Assembly (NCBI GenBank): GCA_017513085.1
Contig: JAFWDK010000035.1
Coordinates: forward strand, 1-49,152
Reading direction: 5' to 3'
Origin: Clostridiales bacterium
Lineage (GTDB): Bacteria; Bacillota; Clostridia; Saccharofermentanales; Saccharofermentanaceae
Length of the DNA stretch: 49,152 nucleotides
Position 1 is the stretch's first letter; every line of letters starts with the position of its first letter. The position numbers and the translations under genes are program-made. Below, in pieces: positions 32,494 to 40,116 of the stretch. The notes beneath the pieces are model-generated. The model had not been told where the DNA came from, ran no database searches, and was given only the letters and a program-made list of their open reading frames with translations.

Positions 32494-33405
32494 TCAGAAC
32501 AGCGTGGTGCCGACGATGTTCATGCCGAGCACCAGCATGATTGCGGAGAATGTGCCGGCGACGGCGAGCCTCTGGCCGGCTTTTCCCCTGTTGCCTTGGG
32601 GGTCGAGCAGGAAGAAACCGAGAACGATGAGGATCGGCGCGATGCATCCGATTACCAGATATGCGCCAAAAGCGGCGACGGCGCTGCTTGTCGTGAAACC
32701 TGCCGTTGCGCTCGAGGCCGTCGCCTCCGCCACCGGTTTCAGGCTGCGTGTCAGGGAGCCGACGACGACTGAAAATCCGTTGTTCAGAAAATGCATCATC
32801 ATCGGAAGCAAGAGGTTGTTCTTTTTGGTCATGACCAGAGAAAGGAAAAAGCCCCCACATGCCGTGGTCAGGAAGCGCATGACGGACATATGCATGATAC
32901 CAAAAAATGCACCCACGATCAGCGCGATCATCCAGTCTTTTTTGAGAGAACGGAAGTGCGACAGCACCATACCACGCTCCATGGTTTCTTCACAGATCGC
33001 CGGCATGACAGCAGCGGCGAGAAGTAGGTACCAGAGGCTGTTTTCGCTGTACAGGTAATCTGTAAGCCCTGTCAGCTCGCTTTGGAATGAACGGGGCATG
33101 ATGATCAAGGAGATCGTCATGGCAAGAAGGCTGAAAAGGATCGTGCCGCCGGCGACCAGGATGACGCCGAAAAAATCGCGCAGCGTGATCTTCTTGATAG
33201 GAAACATTTCTTTGAGTTTGACACGACGGGCAAGGCAATACAAGATCGAAACCACCGCGAACATTGCTTCCGAAGTAAAAAGCCCGAGCTGGCCCCAGTT
33301 TCGCTGCATGTAGGCGCCCGCTGTCACGAATAGCGCGAGGCAGCCTGCCTGAACGAGCACACCCATCCATGGGCGCAGTTTTTTCTGATTTGAGATCTGT
33401 TCCAT
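32494..33405 (-). CDS. CPBP family intramembrane metalloprotease
   Basis: 303 residues from the ATG at 33405 (GAGGG upstream). About eight TM helices. Motifs: EETMERG (motif 1), GIMHMS (His, motif 2) and MMMHFLNN (His/Asn, motif 3), all of the Abi/CPBP group with CAAX protease-like active site. Bacterial members act in bacteriocin immunity, peptide processing or signal control. It follows the 36-residue ORF and padR in the same direction, so PadR probably controls it. Confidence 0.88.
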   Translation of the reverse strand: MEQISNQKKLRPWMGVLVQAGCLALFVTAGAYMQRNWGQLGLFTSEAMFAVVSILYCLARRVKLKEMFPIKKITLRDFFGVILVAGGTILFSLLAMTISLIIMPRSFQSELTGLTDYLYSENSLWYLLLAAAVMPAICEETMERGMVLSHFRSLKKDWMIALIVGAFFGIMHMSVMRFLTTACGGFFLSLVMTKKNNLLLPMMMHFLNNGFSVVVGSLTRSLKPVAEATASSATAGFTTSSAVAAFGAYLVIGCIAPILIVLGFFLLDPQGNRGKAGQRLAVAGTFSAIMLVLGMNIVGTTLF

Positions 33406-33437
33406 TTTAACCCTCTTCTTTCTTATGCCATCAACAT

Positions 33438-33548
33438 TTATGCCAGGATCGGCATGGCAAAGATCGTGTACCGGAAGATCTTTCTGTGATACGAGATCTT
33501 CGAATCGAGATCCCAAACCGTATACATTTTGTGCACTACCTTAGTCAT
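33438..33548 (-). CDS. 36-residue ORF coupled to padR
   Basis: MTKVVHKMYTVWDLDSK starts by ATGA overlap with the padR stop and ends in a short hydrophobic tail (YTIFAMPILA). The N-terminus resembles DUF2812-type partners that often follow padR genes, so this may be a truncated remnant, or a real mini-protein. There is no known function. Confidence 0.45.
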   Translation of the reverse strand: MTKVVHKMYTVWDLDSKISYHRKIFRYTIFAMPILA

Positions 33549-33859
33549 TTCTCTCCACCCATTATCTTTCTGCCGTTTTCCACCAGTTCGGAAAGCCGTG
33601 CCAGTTCCTCTTTCAGCACATCCCGGCCAGTCTCCGTGATGACATATTCCTTCTTTCTGCACTGCGGATTCTCCGGAAGCGCATCGATCCACTTTTTGTC
33701 CAGAAGAGTATTGATCGCGCCGTAAAGAGTGCCCGCCGCTAGTTTCACACGCCCGTGCGAAAGCGTCTCCACATTCTGTATGATGCCGTAACCGTGAAGC
33801 GGTTCCTGAAGCGAAAGCAAGATGTAGAACACTGCTTCCGTCAATGCAAGCTGACCCAT
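33545..33859 (-). CDS. PadR-family transcriptional repressor
   Basis: 104 residues from the ATG at 33859 (AAAGGAG 8 nt upstream); the long frame from 34033 runs through the promoter and operators. Winged HTH with EAVFYILLSLQEPLHGYGI and GTLYGAINTLLDKKWI, then a C-terminal dimerisation helix. PadR proteins repress their own operon and a membrane partner. Two perfect 19-bp palindromes flank its promoter. It lies upstream of the mini-ORF and CPBP gene. Confidence 0.93.
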   Translation of the reverse strand: MGQLALTEAVFYILLSLQEPLHGYGIIQNVETLSHGRVKLAAGTLYGAINTLLDKKWIDALPENPQCRKKEYVITETGRDVLKEELARLSELVENGRKIMGGEK

Positions 33860-33892
33860 ACACTCATCTCCTTTCACATTATCGGGCTCCGT

Positions 33893-33911
33893 TATATCGG
33901 CTCCCGATATA
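33893..33911. promoter_or_regulatory. PadR operator 1
   Basis: Perfect palindrome TATATCGG-CTC-CCGATATA, 30 bp centre to centre from operator 2 and just downstream of the predicted start (~33914). Confidence 0.75.
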
Positions 33912-33920
33912 TCCGAAGTC

Positions 33921-33949
33921 ATTATATCGGCCGCCGATATAGTTGTCAA
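33921..33949 (-). promoter_or_regulatory. padR promoter, consensus
   Basis: Minus strand TTGACA (33949-33944), 17-bp spacer, TATAAT (33926-33921), a perfect consensus, with operator 2 filling the spacer. Confidence 0.88.
33923..33941. promoter_or_regulatory. PadR operator 2
   Basis: Perfect palindrome TATATCGG-CCG-CCGATATA lying between -35 and -10 of the padR promoter. Spacing to operator 1 is ~three helical turns. Confidence 0.8.
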
Positions 33950-34017
33950 TACTTTCGGAAACGAATTCAGATAAAGAATAATTCCGCACAGGTCAAAAGC
34001 CCGAAATTCCAAGGTAA

Positions 34018-34065
34018 AAGGAAACTGCCCCATCGTGACGAGATGTCACTTCGAGGCAGTTCCTT
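34018..34065. repeat. Long inverted repeat with nested stem
   Basis: AAGGAAACTGCC (34018-34029) pairs with GGCAGTTCCTT (34055-34065) with one bulged A; inside, GTGAC (34035-34039) pairs with GTCAC (34045-34049). No strong T-run follows on either strand, so it is not a clear terminator. A partial match to GGAACTG recurs near 34165. Confidence 0.7.
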
Positions 34066-34204
34066 CAAAAATATAACCAATTCATTTGAAAAAGAGCCCC
34101 CGTCCGCATTGAAATCACGCGGGCAAAGTGTTTACATAAAAATATAAGATCTTCATATAAAGGAGGAACTGTCCACCGTCCCGGCGGGGGCAGCAAATAA
34201 CGAT

Positions 34205-35101
34205 ATGAATCGTCTCAATACAAAGAAAACCGCAGTGAAACTTCTGATCATGCTGATCATCATGGGCGTACTCGTCGCAATAGGCCGGGCCAAAGGAATC
34301 TTCTCATCCGTTGAAGGAGTCGTAAGTGATTTTCACATCAACTTTTCGTCGATCCTGAAAGTCGTGATCATGGCATCGCTGGTACTAGCCATAGAGAACC
34401 TGATCCTTTTTATCTTAAGTCTTTGCACGCCGAAGAAAGGACGTTCGCAGACACTGATGAGCGTGGCCAGCAACGCGATACGCTACATCACCGCCATCGT
34501 CGTTCTTTGCTGGGGTCTGACGATCCTGGGCGCAAACGTTGGCACCATCGTTGCCGGCGTCGGGATCCTGGCCTTGATCGTTGGTTTCGGCGCCAATACA
34601 CTGATCGCCGACTTGGTCACGGGTATCTTCATGATCTTTGAGAACCAGTACAATGTCGGCGACTTCATCGAGGTTGCCGGGTTCCGTGGCCGCGTCACCA
34701 GCATCGGCGTACGCACCACCTGCATCACGGATATGGGCGGCAACGTCAAGATCATCAACAACTCGGACATGTCCAATATTCTCAACCGATCTTCGCACAC
34801 ATCGAAAGCCGTCAGCACGATCGGCATCCCGTACGATGCGGATCTGGAAGCACTCGAAAGCAAGATCCCGGCGCTTTTGAAAGAGATCTTCGACAAGCAC
34901 GGCACCGTGCTGAAAAGCGAACCTCAATACCTCGGCGTGGACGAGCTTTCGGACTCCTCCGTGGTACTGAAATTTATCGTTGAAGTCGATGACGCGAATA
35001 TTTACGAAGCCACCAGGATCTTAAACCGCGAACTCCTTCTCAACTTCAAGAAGTACGGCGTAGAAGTGCCTTTTCCGCAGATCGACGTACATCAGAAATA
35101 A
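34205..35101 (+). CDS. MscS-family mechanosensitive channel
   Basis: 298 residues. TM helices ~11-30 and ~47-70, then ~93-150 with GWGLTILGANVGTIVAGVGI and LALIVGFGANTLIADLVTG, the Gly/Ala-rich pore helix of MscS. Cytoplasmic beta domain from ~165 (FIEVAGFRGRVTSIGVRTTC). The channel releases solutes on hypo-osmotic shock. The start is uncertain: the best Shine-Dalgarno (AAAGGAGG, 34159-34166) is ~38 nt upstream of the ATG and a GC-rich hairpin lies between; an in-frame CTG at 34169 is close to that site. Likely one operon with the next gene (9-nt gap). Confidence 0.93.
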   Translation: MNRLNTKKTAVKLLIMLIIMGVLVAIGRAKGIFSSVEGVVSDFHINFSSILKVVIMASLVLAIENLILFILSLCTPKKGRSQTLMSVASNAIRYITAIVVLCWGLTILGANVGTIVAGVGILALIVGFGANTLIADLVTGIFMIFENQYNVGDFIEVAGFRGRVTSIGVRTTCITDMGGNVKIINNSDMSNILNRSSHTSKAVSTIGIPYDADLEALESKIPALLKEIFDKHGTVLKSEPQYLGVDELSDSSVVLKFIVEVDDANIYEATRILNRELLLNFKKYGVEVPFPQIDVHQK

Positions 35102-35110
35102 GGAAGACCA

Positions 35111-36346
35111 ATGGCAAGCGTTTCTCGAAAAAACGATCGGAACCGGACCGGGACCGGCGCCGGAAACGAAATAGAGTTCTCGGAACCTACCTCGCGCGGC
35201 GTCGAGGAGTTTACGCGCCCTGCTGAGGAGTATCCAACCCCTTCGTGGGACAAGCGTCCTTTGCCTCCGGAGATCGTCGCGCCCGGAAAATACCAGTGGG
35301 AGAAGCCGGGGCAGAAACGCACCAAGACCGTGAAGACGATGGCGTGGCTCTCCGCAATCGTCTTGATACTGATCAACATGAATATCCTTACGGGCGACAT
35401 GGCCAAAACCTTTGCCGACATTTTAAACATAGAAACGACCGCCACTTCGGATGCGAGCGGACTTTCGGCCGAAGCCGAAACCGAGGACGAGACCGAAGAG
35501 TCGGCGGTCCCTTCACGCTCCGGGAATTCCACATCTGATGCGGGCGCGACCCCGGACGGAACTTCTCCCGATAGCACCTCCGGCGCGTCGCCCGTTGCCG
35601 ATACCACGCAGGCGAGCGCATGGGAAATACCGGAATGCGACATGACCGTCTTTGCCAGCTACTCCGAAATGATGGGCAGCCTGAAATTCCGGAATCTTGG
35701 AAACTGCTCCAAAATCACTCTCGAAGTGTGGGACGTGCTGACCGGGACTTGTGAGGAAAGCCGCGACATCACAAACGACATCGACGCAGACGGAAACTAT
35801 TCGATCCAACCCTTTACGACCGACGAGATCTACAATCATCACCAGACGGAATACGACAACATCATGGAATTCCCGATGAAAGTGGAATTCCGCGTTATTG
35901 TGGAATACGAAACCGCAGACGGAAACACCAGCAAGACATGGTCGCATATCACGGCGATGGACCGGAACATGTGGTTTTGCAAATTCATCCACGAAGAAGA
36001 TAAGAGCTTCTTCTCCGCACCGATCGACATCCTCTTCTCCACGGACAGCCAGGACGGCGAAGCAAAAGTGCTTTTTGATCAGCCGGAAAAAGCCGGACCG
36101 AATGTATTCAGCATCAGCCTTCTGGTGGACGGAAAACCTGTGGATATCTCGGGAAGCAAGATCTTCACTTCGACCTACGATGTAAGTGGAAACGGAACCG
36201 AAGTCCACTACTATTCCGACGTGTACCTACTCCTTCCGGATGGATTTGATCCGGCCGCGGCGCACGACGTCAAGCTTTACGTATACCATTACCTTGAGGA
36301 TTATCAGGCAGTCTGTGAAACCGTGGTCGTCATAAACTACCAATAA
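35111..36346 (+). CDS. Membrane-anchored protein of unknown function
   Basis: 411 residues. A basic cytoplasmic N-terminus ~1-77 with Pro-rich stretch, one TM helix (~78-97), a Ser/Thr/Glu/Asp-rich extracytoplasmic linker ~105-175, and a beta-rich domain ~180-411 with repeats of sandwich-like strands. AAGGAAG precedes the ATG. It follows mscS by 9 nt. No family recognised; a sensor or wall-attached role is possible. Confidence 0.8.
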   Translation: MASVSRKNDRNRTGTGAGNEIEFSEPTSRGVEEFTRPAEEYPTPSWDKRPLPPEIVAPGKYQWEKPGQKRTKTVKTMAWLSAIVLILINMNILTGDMAKTFADILNIETTATSDASGLSAEAETEDETEESAVPSRSGNSTSDAGATPDGTSPDSTSGASPVADTTQASAWEIPECDMTVFASYSEMMGSLKFRNLGNCSKITLEVWDVLTGTCEESRDITNDIDADGNYSIQPFTTDEIYNHHQTEYDNIMEFPMKVEFRVIVEYETADGNTSKTWSHITAMDRNMWFCKFIHEEDKSFFSAPIDILFSTDSQDGEAKVLFDQPEKAGPNVFSISLLVDGKPVDISGSKIFTSTYDVSGNGTEVHYYSDVYLLLPDGFDPAAAHDVKLYVYHYLEDYQAVCETVVVINYQ

Positions 36347-36400
36347 CACATGGAGAAACGACACTATTTCCGCTTCGGGATCTTAGCGAGAAGCGTGCTT

Positions 36401-36423
36401 GGCGGCCTAACGGATCGGCCGCC
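36401..36423. terminator. Inverted repeat between convergent genes
   Basis: GGCGGCC (36401-36407) and GGCCGCC (36417-36423) form a perfect 7-bp stem; a T-rich stretch (TTTCTTTATTT) starts ~8 nt later on the plus strand. It lies between the plus gene ending at 36346 and the minus gene ending at 36436. Confidence 0.5.
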
Positions 36424-36435
36424 GTACCCGTTTCT

Positions 36436-37419
36436 TTATTTCAGTTTTACCCACTCGACCGGCGGTGCGCGGAAGATATCACCCTTGCACTTCTCGATCT
36501 TCTCTTTTGCCTCAGGGAACGGAACATATGGCAGTTTCGTGCCTTCCATCAGTTCAAAGATGTCCCCTTGGGTGTATCGCTGCTCATCCACGTTATCGCT
36601 GTTGAAAGTATAAGTATAGAACGGTTCATCTCCCAGCACCTCGACCCGGATAAGGACCAGATCCGGAGTACCGTTTTCTCCGTAATAACTGTCAAAGGCT
36701 TGGAATCGAGGATCCATCTGTTCGTATTGAGCGGCATACTCGGTAAGCTCGAGAGTATTGTGAAGTTCTGATTGTTCATCTAAATATCCGAACACCGAAA
36801 TATGCATCGCCGCGCCGCCGGCTCCGCCGCATACATAAGCGCCGGCAGAGTTGATCTCCGTGCTGCTTCTTTCCCAGGACTCATAGAAACCCTTGATCTG
36901 CAGTTTGTCATCCGCATACCGGACGACGATCTGCGCGTCACTATATCCAAATCCTCCCACACGCAAAAGCAGTTCCGGCACACCATCCGATCCGAAGTCC
37001 GGATAGCAAAAGCTAACTGTTATGTCCGATCTATCGTGCATTCTTGCATGCGTATTCATAAAAGCCGTCAACTCGGAAAGCTTCACTTCTTCTTTGAGAT
37101 CCTTGCTGAAATCCACGAGTGCAAAATCATCGCTGTGTTCGATCAGAAAGGAAGTCTCCGCACCGGTCGAGCCTTTTAGAAATGCTTCAAAAGCACTCTT
37201 CGCTGCGGATGCGGGGTCGGTGTTTTTCTTCGTCGTCTCTTGCGCCGATCCTTCGGAAGAGAAGGAAGAAGGATCCTCAGATCCAGACTTCACTGTATCG
37301 GATGTTTCACTCGTCTCCAGAGCCTTGGTTTCACTTTGCTTTTTTTCTGTTTTGGAAGTACAACCACCCAGCAAAAAGATCCCCAAAATGCCGGCAAGTA
37401 CTCGTACATTCTTTTTCAT
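36436..37419 (-). CDS. Lipoprotein of unknown function
   Basis: 327 residues. Lipobox LLGGC (Cys ~20) after a signal, a Ser/Thr/Glu spacer ~25-80 and a mature domain ~80-327 with a DYGxDG-like Asp-rich strand (CYPDFGSDGVPELLLRVG). The domain has EF-hand or beta-propeller-like calcium-type loops only by look. Not recognised as a named family. It should be tethered on the outside. GAAGGTG precedes the ATG. Confidence 0.78.
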   Translation of the reverse strand: MKKNVRVLAGILGIFLLGGCTSKTEKKQSETKALETSETSDTVKSGSEDPSSFSSEGSAQETTKKNTDPASAAKSAFEAFLKGSTGAETSFLIEHSDDFALVDFSKDLKEEVKLSELTAFMNTHARMHDRSDITVSFCYPDFGSDGVPELLLRVGGFGYSDAQIVVRYADDKLQIKGFYESWERSSTEINSAGAYVCGGAGGAAMHISVFGYLDEQSELHNTLELTEYAAQYEQMDPRFQAFDSYYGENGTPDLVLIRVEVLGDEPFYTYTFNSDNVDEQRYTQGDIFELMEGTKLPYVPFPEAKEKIEKCKGDIFRAPPVEWVKLK

Positions 37420-37491
37420 AACACACCTTCTTTTTCCTGTACTACCCTGCTTGTTTCGCAGTCCTTACAGGTGCCGTTTTTCTGCTGCCAC

Positions 37492-37500
37492 AGTATAGCA
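37492..37500 (-). promoter_or_regulatory. Extended -10 promoter of lipoprotein gene
   Basis: Minus strand TGC-TATACT (37500-37492), ~73 bp before the ATG at 37419, with no clear -35. Confidence 0.45.
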
Positions 37501-37563
37501 CAAGCGTTTTCCCTTAATACTTACAATACTGTAATAATTGCACTCTCACTTTCTTCCGATATA

Positions 37564-37572
37564 TGTTAGAAT
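37564..37572 (+). promoter_or_regulatory. Extended -10 promoter of plsC
   Basis: TGT-TAGAAT (37564-37572), 58 bp before the ATG at 37630. Confidence 0.4.
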
Positions 37573-37629
37573 AATTCATCGGATAAACACACGCGCGTGC
37601 CGGCCGCGCCGCGCATCGGGAGGGCAATT

Positions 37630-38388
37630 ATGAAATATCTGCTTTGGGCACTTTACGGGATACTTGGATTGATCGGCGCCATCGTTGCCGGCGTCATCCT
37701 CTACTTCCTGTTCGTCTTCGTCTGTTCTTTTTTCATCGATACGAAGAAAGAATACAATCAGGACTCGAAGTTTTACCGTTTCCTTCTGACCTCCACCACC
37801 GGCATCGGCATGAAGATCATGCGCATCCGCTACGACCTTGTGGATCTCGACAAGATCCCGGAAGGCAAGCAGATGCTCTTTATCTGCAACCACCGCTCCA
37901 ATTTCGATCCGCTCATTTCGTGGCACATCCTGCGCAAGCATTATCCGTCTTTCATTTCCAAAGAATCGAATTTTAAGATCCCCTTCTACGGCCGTATGAT
38001 CCGTCGCTGCTGCTTCATGTCCATCGACCGTGAGAATCCGAGAAAAGCAATGGCCACGATCGATCGTGCTTCGAAGCTGCTTCAGGCAGATGAAGTGTCC
38101 ATCGCCGTCTATCCGGAAGGAACACGCAGCAAGTCCTGCGAACTCCTGCCTTTCCATAACGGCGTGCTAAAGATCGCTCAGAAAGCAAATGTTCCGGTCG
38201 TTGTCCTTACGATCCAGGGTTCCGAAAGCGTTGCGAAGCGCTACCCTTGGCGAAGCACAAAAGTCAGACTGAAATACGTCGGCATGTTTGATGCGGAACG
38301 TGTCAAGCTCAGCAAGACTTCCATCATCGCGGACGAAGCCCGCGACATGATGATCCGGGATCTTCAGAACGATCCGTTGAAACAGTGA
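37630..38388 (+). CDS. plsC: 1-acyl-glycerol-3-phosphate acyltransferase (PlsC-like)
   Basis: 252 residues from the ATG at 37630, with GGGAGG upstream; the upstream in-frame start has no site. N-terminal TM ~4-33. Motif I NHRSNFDP (87-94; HxxxxD), motif III YPEGTRS (161-167) and a PVVVLTIQG motif IV region. It makes phosphatidate from lysophosphatidate at the membrane. The next gene follows by 7 nt. Confidence 0.9.
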   Translation: MKYLLWALYGILGLIGAIVAGVILYFLFVFVCSFFIDTKKEYNQDSKFYRFLLTSTTGIGMKIMRIRYDLVDLDKIPEGKQMLFICNHRSNFDPLISWHILRKHYPSFISKESNFKIPFYGRMIRRCCFMSIDRENPRKAMATIDRASKLLQADEVSIAVYPEGTRSKSCELLPFHNGVLKIAQKANVPVVVLTIQGSESVAKRYPWRSTKVRLKYVGMFDAERVKLSKTSIIADEARDMMIRDLQNDPLKQ

Positions 38389-38395
38389 TCCTCTC

Positions 38396-39133
38396 ATGAT
38401 CTACTACGAGCATTTTTGTCCTGAACATATCGGTATACTGCTGGTGATCACCACGTGCATCACCCTCACGCTTCTTGTCAGCCGTAAACTGAACGACAAG
38501 CAGTCGGGCAGGCTCTTCATGGTCCTCTCCGTCACGCTCTTCTGCGCCGAAGCGATTCAGGATATTCTTGCTTATCACGAAGGTTTTCCGATCACTTCGT
38601 TTCTCCCGATCCACCTGTGCAACCTCGGCATTTTCGTGAACCTGCTCGCCTCTTTCACGAAAGGGAAAGTCAGCGGCTTCTTCTCGGAAGTCTCTCTTGT
38701 GCTCATCATGCCGGGCGCCATCGGCGCGATCCTTTTTCCGGACTGGAATTACCGTCCGTTCTGGGACTGGCTCAACCTCACGATCTTCTTTACCCATCTG
38801 CTTCTGACCCTGATCCCGCTTCTGTTCCTGGTAAAAGGACGCACACACGTCAAGATCAGCCACTTCTGGTACAGCCTACTGTTCATGCTCGTGGTCGTTC
38901 CGCCGATCTACGCTTACGATATGAAATTTGAGGACAACTACATGTTCCTCCGCCGGCCCGTCTCCGGCTCCCCGCTCGAGTGGGTCTATAATCTTTCCGA
39001 CGGCAAACACTACATCCTCGGCCTCTTCTTCCTGCTGGTCGGCGTTCTCGCTTTCGAATATGCCCTGATCATCGGACTAAGATTTTTGGTCAAGAAAATC
39101 CGTCAACGCCATCAAGAGAATAAGACCGCTTAA
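38396..39133 (+). CDS. YwaF/TIGR02206-like membrane protein
   Basis: 245 residues, six or seven TM helices. Motif FLPIHLCNLGIFVNLLASF is like the LHLC motif of YwaF/TIGR02206 proteins; the function is not known. No strong Shine-Dalgarno, so translation may be coupled to plsC. Its stop shares TTAA with that of the convergent Rsm22-like gene. Confidence 0.75.
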   Translation: MIYYEHFCPEHIGILLVITTCITLTLLVSRKLNDKQSGRLFMVLSVTLFCAEAIQDILAYHEGFPITSFLPIHLCNLGIFVNLLASFTKGKVSGFFSEVSLVLIMPGAIGAILFPDWNYRPFWDWLNLTIFFTHLLLTLIPLLFLVKGRTHVKISHFWYSLLFMLVVVPPIYAYDMKFEDNYMFLRRPVSGSPLEWVYNLSDGKHYILGLFFLLVGVLAFEYALIIGLRFLVKKIRQRHQENKTA

Positions 39134-40107
39134 CTTTCGAAGCGGTCTCCCATCTTGCATTTCCTTGCCTCTTTAAAAGCACTTCCGTCGCGCTTTCGGA
39201 TCACTGTGCTGAGGTTGCTGTCTTTGGTACAAAGTGTAAGCTCCACCTGTCCTTTCGTGATCACAGGATGACGTAAAACACGCGCTTTGGCCCGGGAAAC
39301 CGCCAAGGCCGGATCTTTGGAAAAAGCGATATAAGAATACTTTTCATCTTCATAAGGGACATCCGCATCTTTCAGCTGCTTGTGCAGTTTGCTCCGCGCA
39401 ACCCGGCACGAAAAATGACACCAGTCATCGGAAGAAAGCCGACAAGGCGCATCGTGCGGACAGGGTGCCAACAGATGACCTCCCCAGGCCAATACCTTCT
39501 GCCGCACCTCACGCACCACCGCAAAACCTTCCTTCGTTCCCGGCTCCACAATGACCAGAAGTTTATCCGCCGCATCCCAGAGTTTACGGAGGACCGCCTC
39601 GCGCGCCCCGCTCGAGAGCTCATTTAACACATAGGAAGTCATCACGAGATCGGAAGATCCTCCGAAATCGTCTTTCTCCAGATCAAAAGCACGCCACTCG
39701 GTTTTGGCTGACAAGGTGGCTTCTTCGCGCATCAGTGACGCGCCCACATCGCGCATGGACGCTTCGCGCTCATAGCAGACGATCTTATCCGGCGAGAAGA
39801 TCTCCTCCACCGCCCAGGATGCAGAACCCGAACCTGCGCCCACATCAAACACGGAACGGATCTGCGAAGGATCCGGTAATAACTCTTCCGTATAAGAGAG
39901 CGCGTCACAGACCGCCCCGAACGTCGCCGGCATACGCACCGCAGCATAGACCCGCGCCTCCAGATCTTCGGAAACCAGGACCTTGCCGTGCCCGCTTTCA
40001 TTCTTGTACCGCTCGGTCATCTGACGCGAAAGTTTCTTCAGCACCTCCGGCTTCTCACCGGAAAGCGAATCTTCGATCGCCGTGCGCAATTGCAAAGGAA
40101 GTTCCAT
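39130..40107 (-). CDS. Rsm22-like SAM-dependent methyltransferase
   Basis: 325 residues. SAM motif VFDVGAGSGSASWAVEE (~89-105), then the Rsm22 Cys pattern APCPHDAPC ... WCHFSCR (residues ~224-247) and DEKYSYIAF. Rsm22-family proteins act on the small ribosomal subunit in mitochondria and bacteria and have a Cys cluster for Fe-S or Zn. Two of the plasma membrane genes flank it only by chance. It is 9 nt after the hydrolase gene. Confidence 0.85.
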   Translation of the reverse strand: MELPLQLRTAIEDSLSGEKPEVLKKLSRQMTERYKNESGHGKVLVSEDLEARVYAAVRMPATFGAVCDALSYTEELLPDPSQIRSVFDVGAGSGSASWAVEEIFSPDKIVCYEREASMRDVGASLMREEATLSAKTEWRAFDLEKDDFGGSSDLVMTSYVLNELSSGAREAVLRKLWDAADKLLVIVEPGTKEGFAVVREVRQKVLAWGGHLLAPCPHDAPCRLSSDDWCHFSCRVARSKLHKQLKDADVPYEDEKYSYIAFSKDPALAVSRAKARVLRHPVITKGQVELTLCTKDSNLSTVIRKRDGSAFKEARKCKMGDRFES

Positions 40108-40116
40108 ATGTTATCG

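Noticed and set aside
34018..34065. Terminator of padR region
   Set aside because: Large inverted repeat but no adjacent T-run on either strand; left as an inverted repeat.
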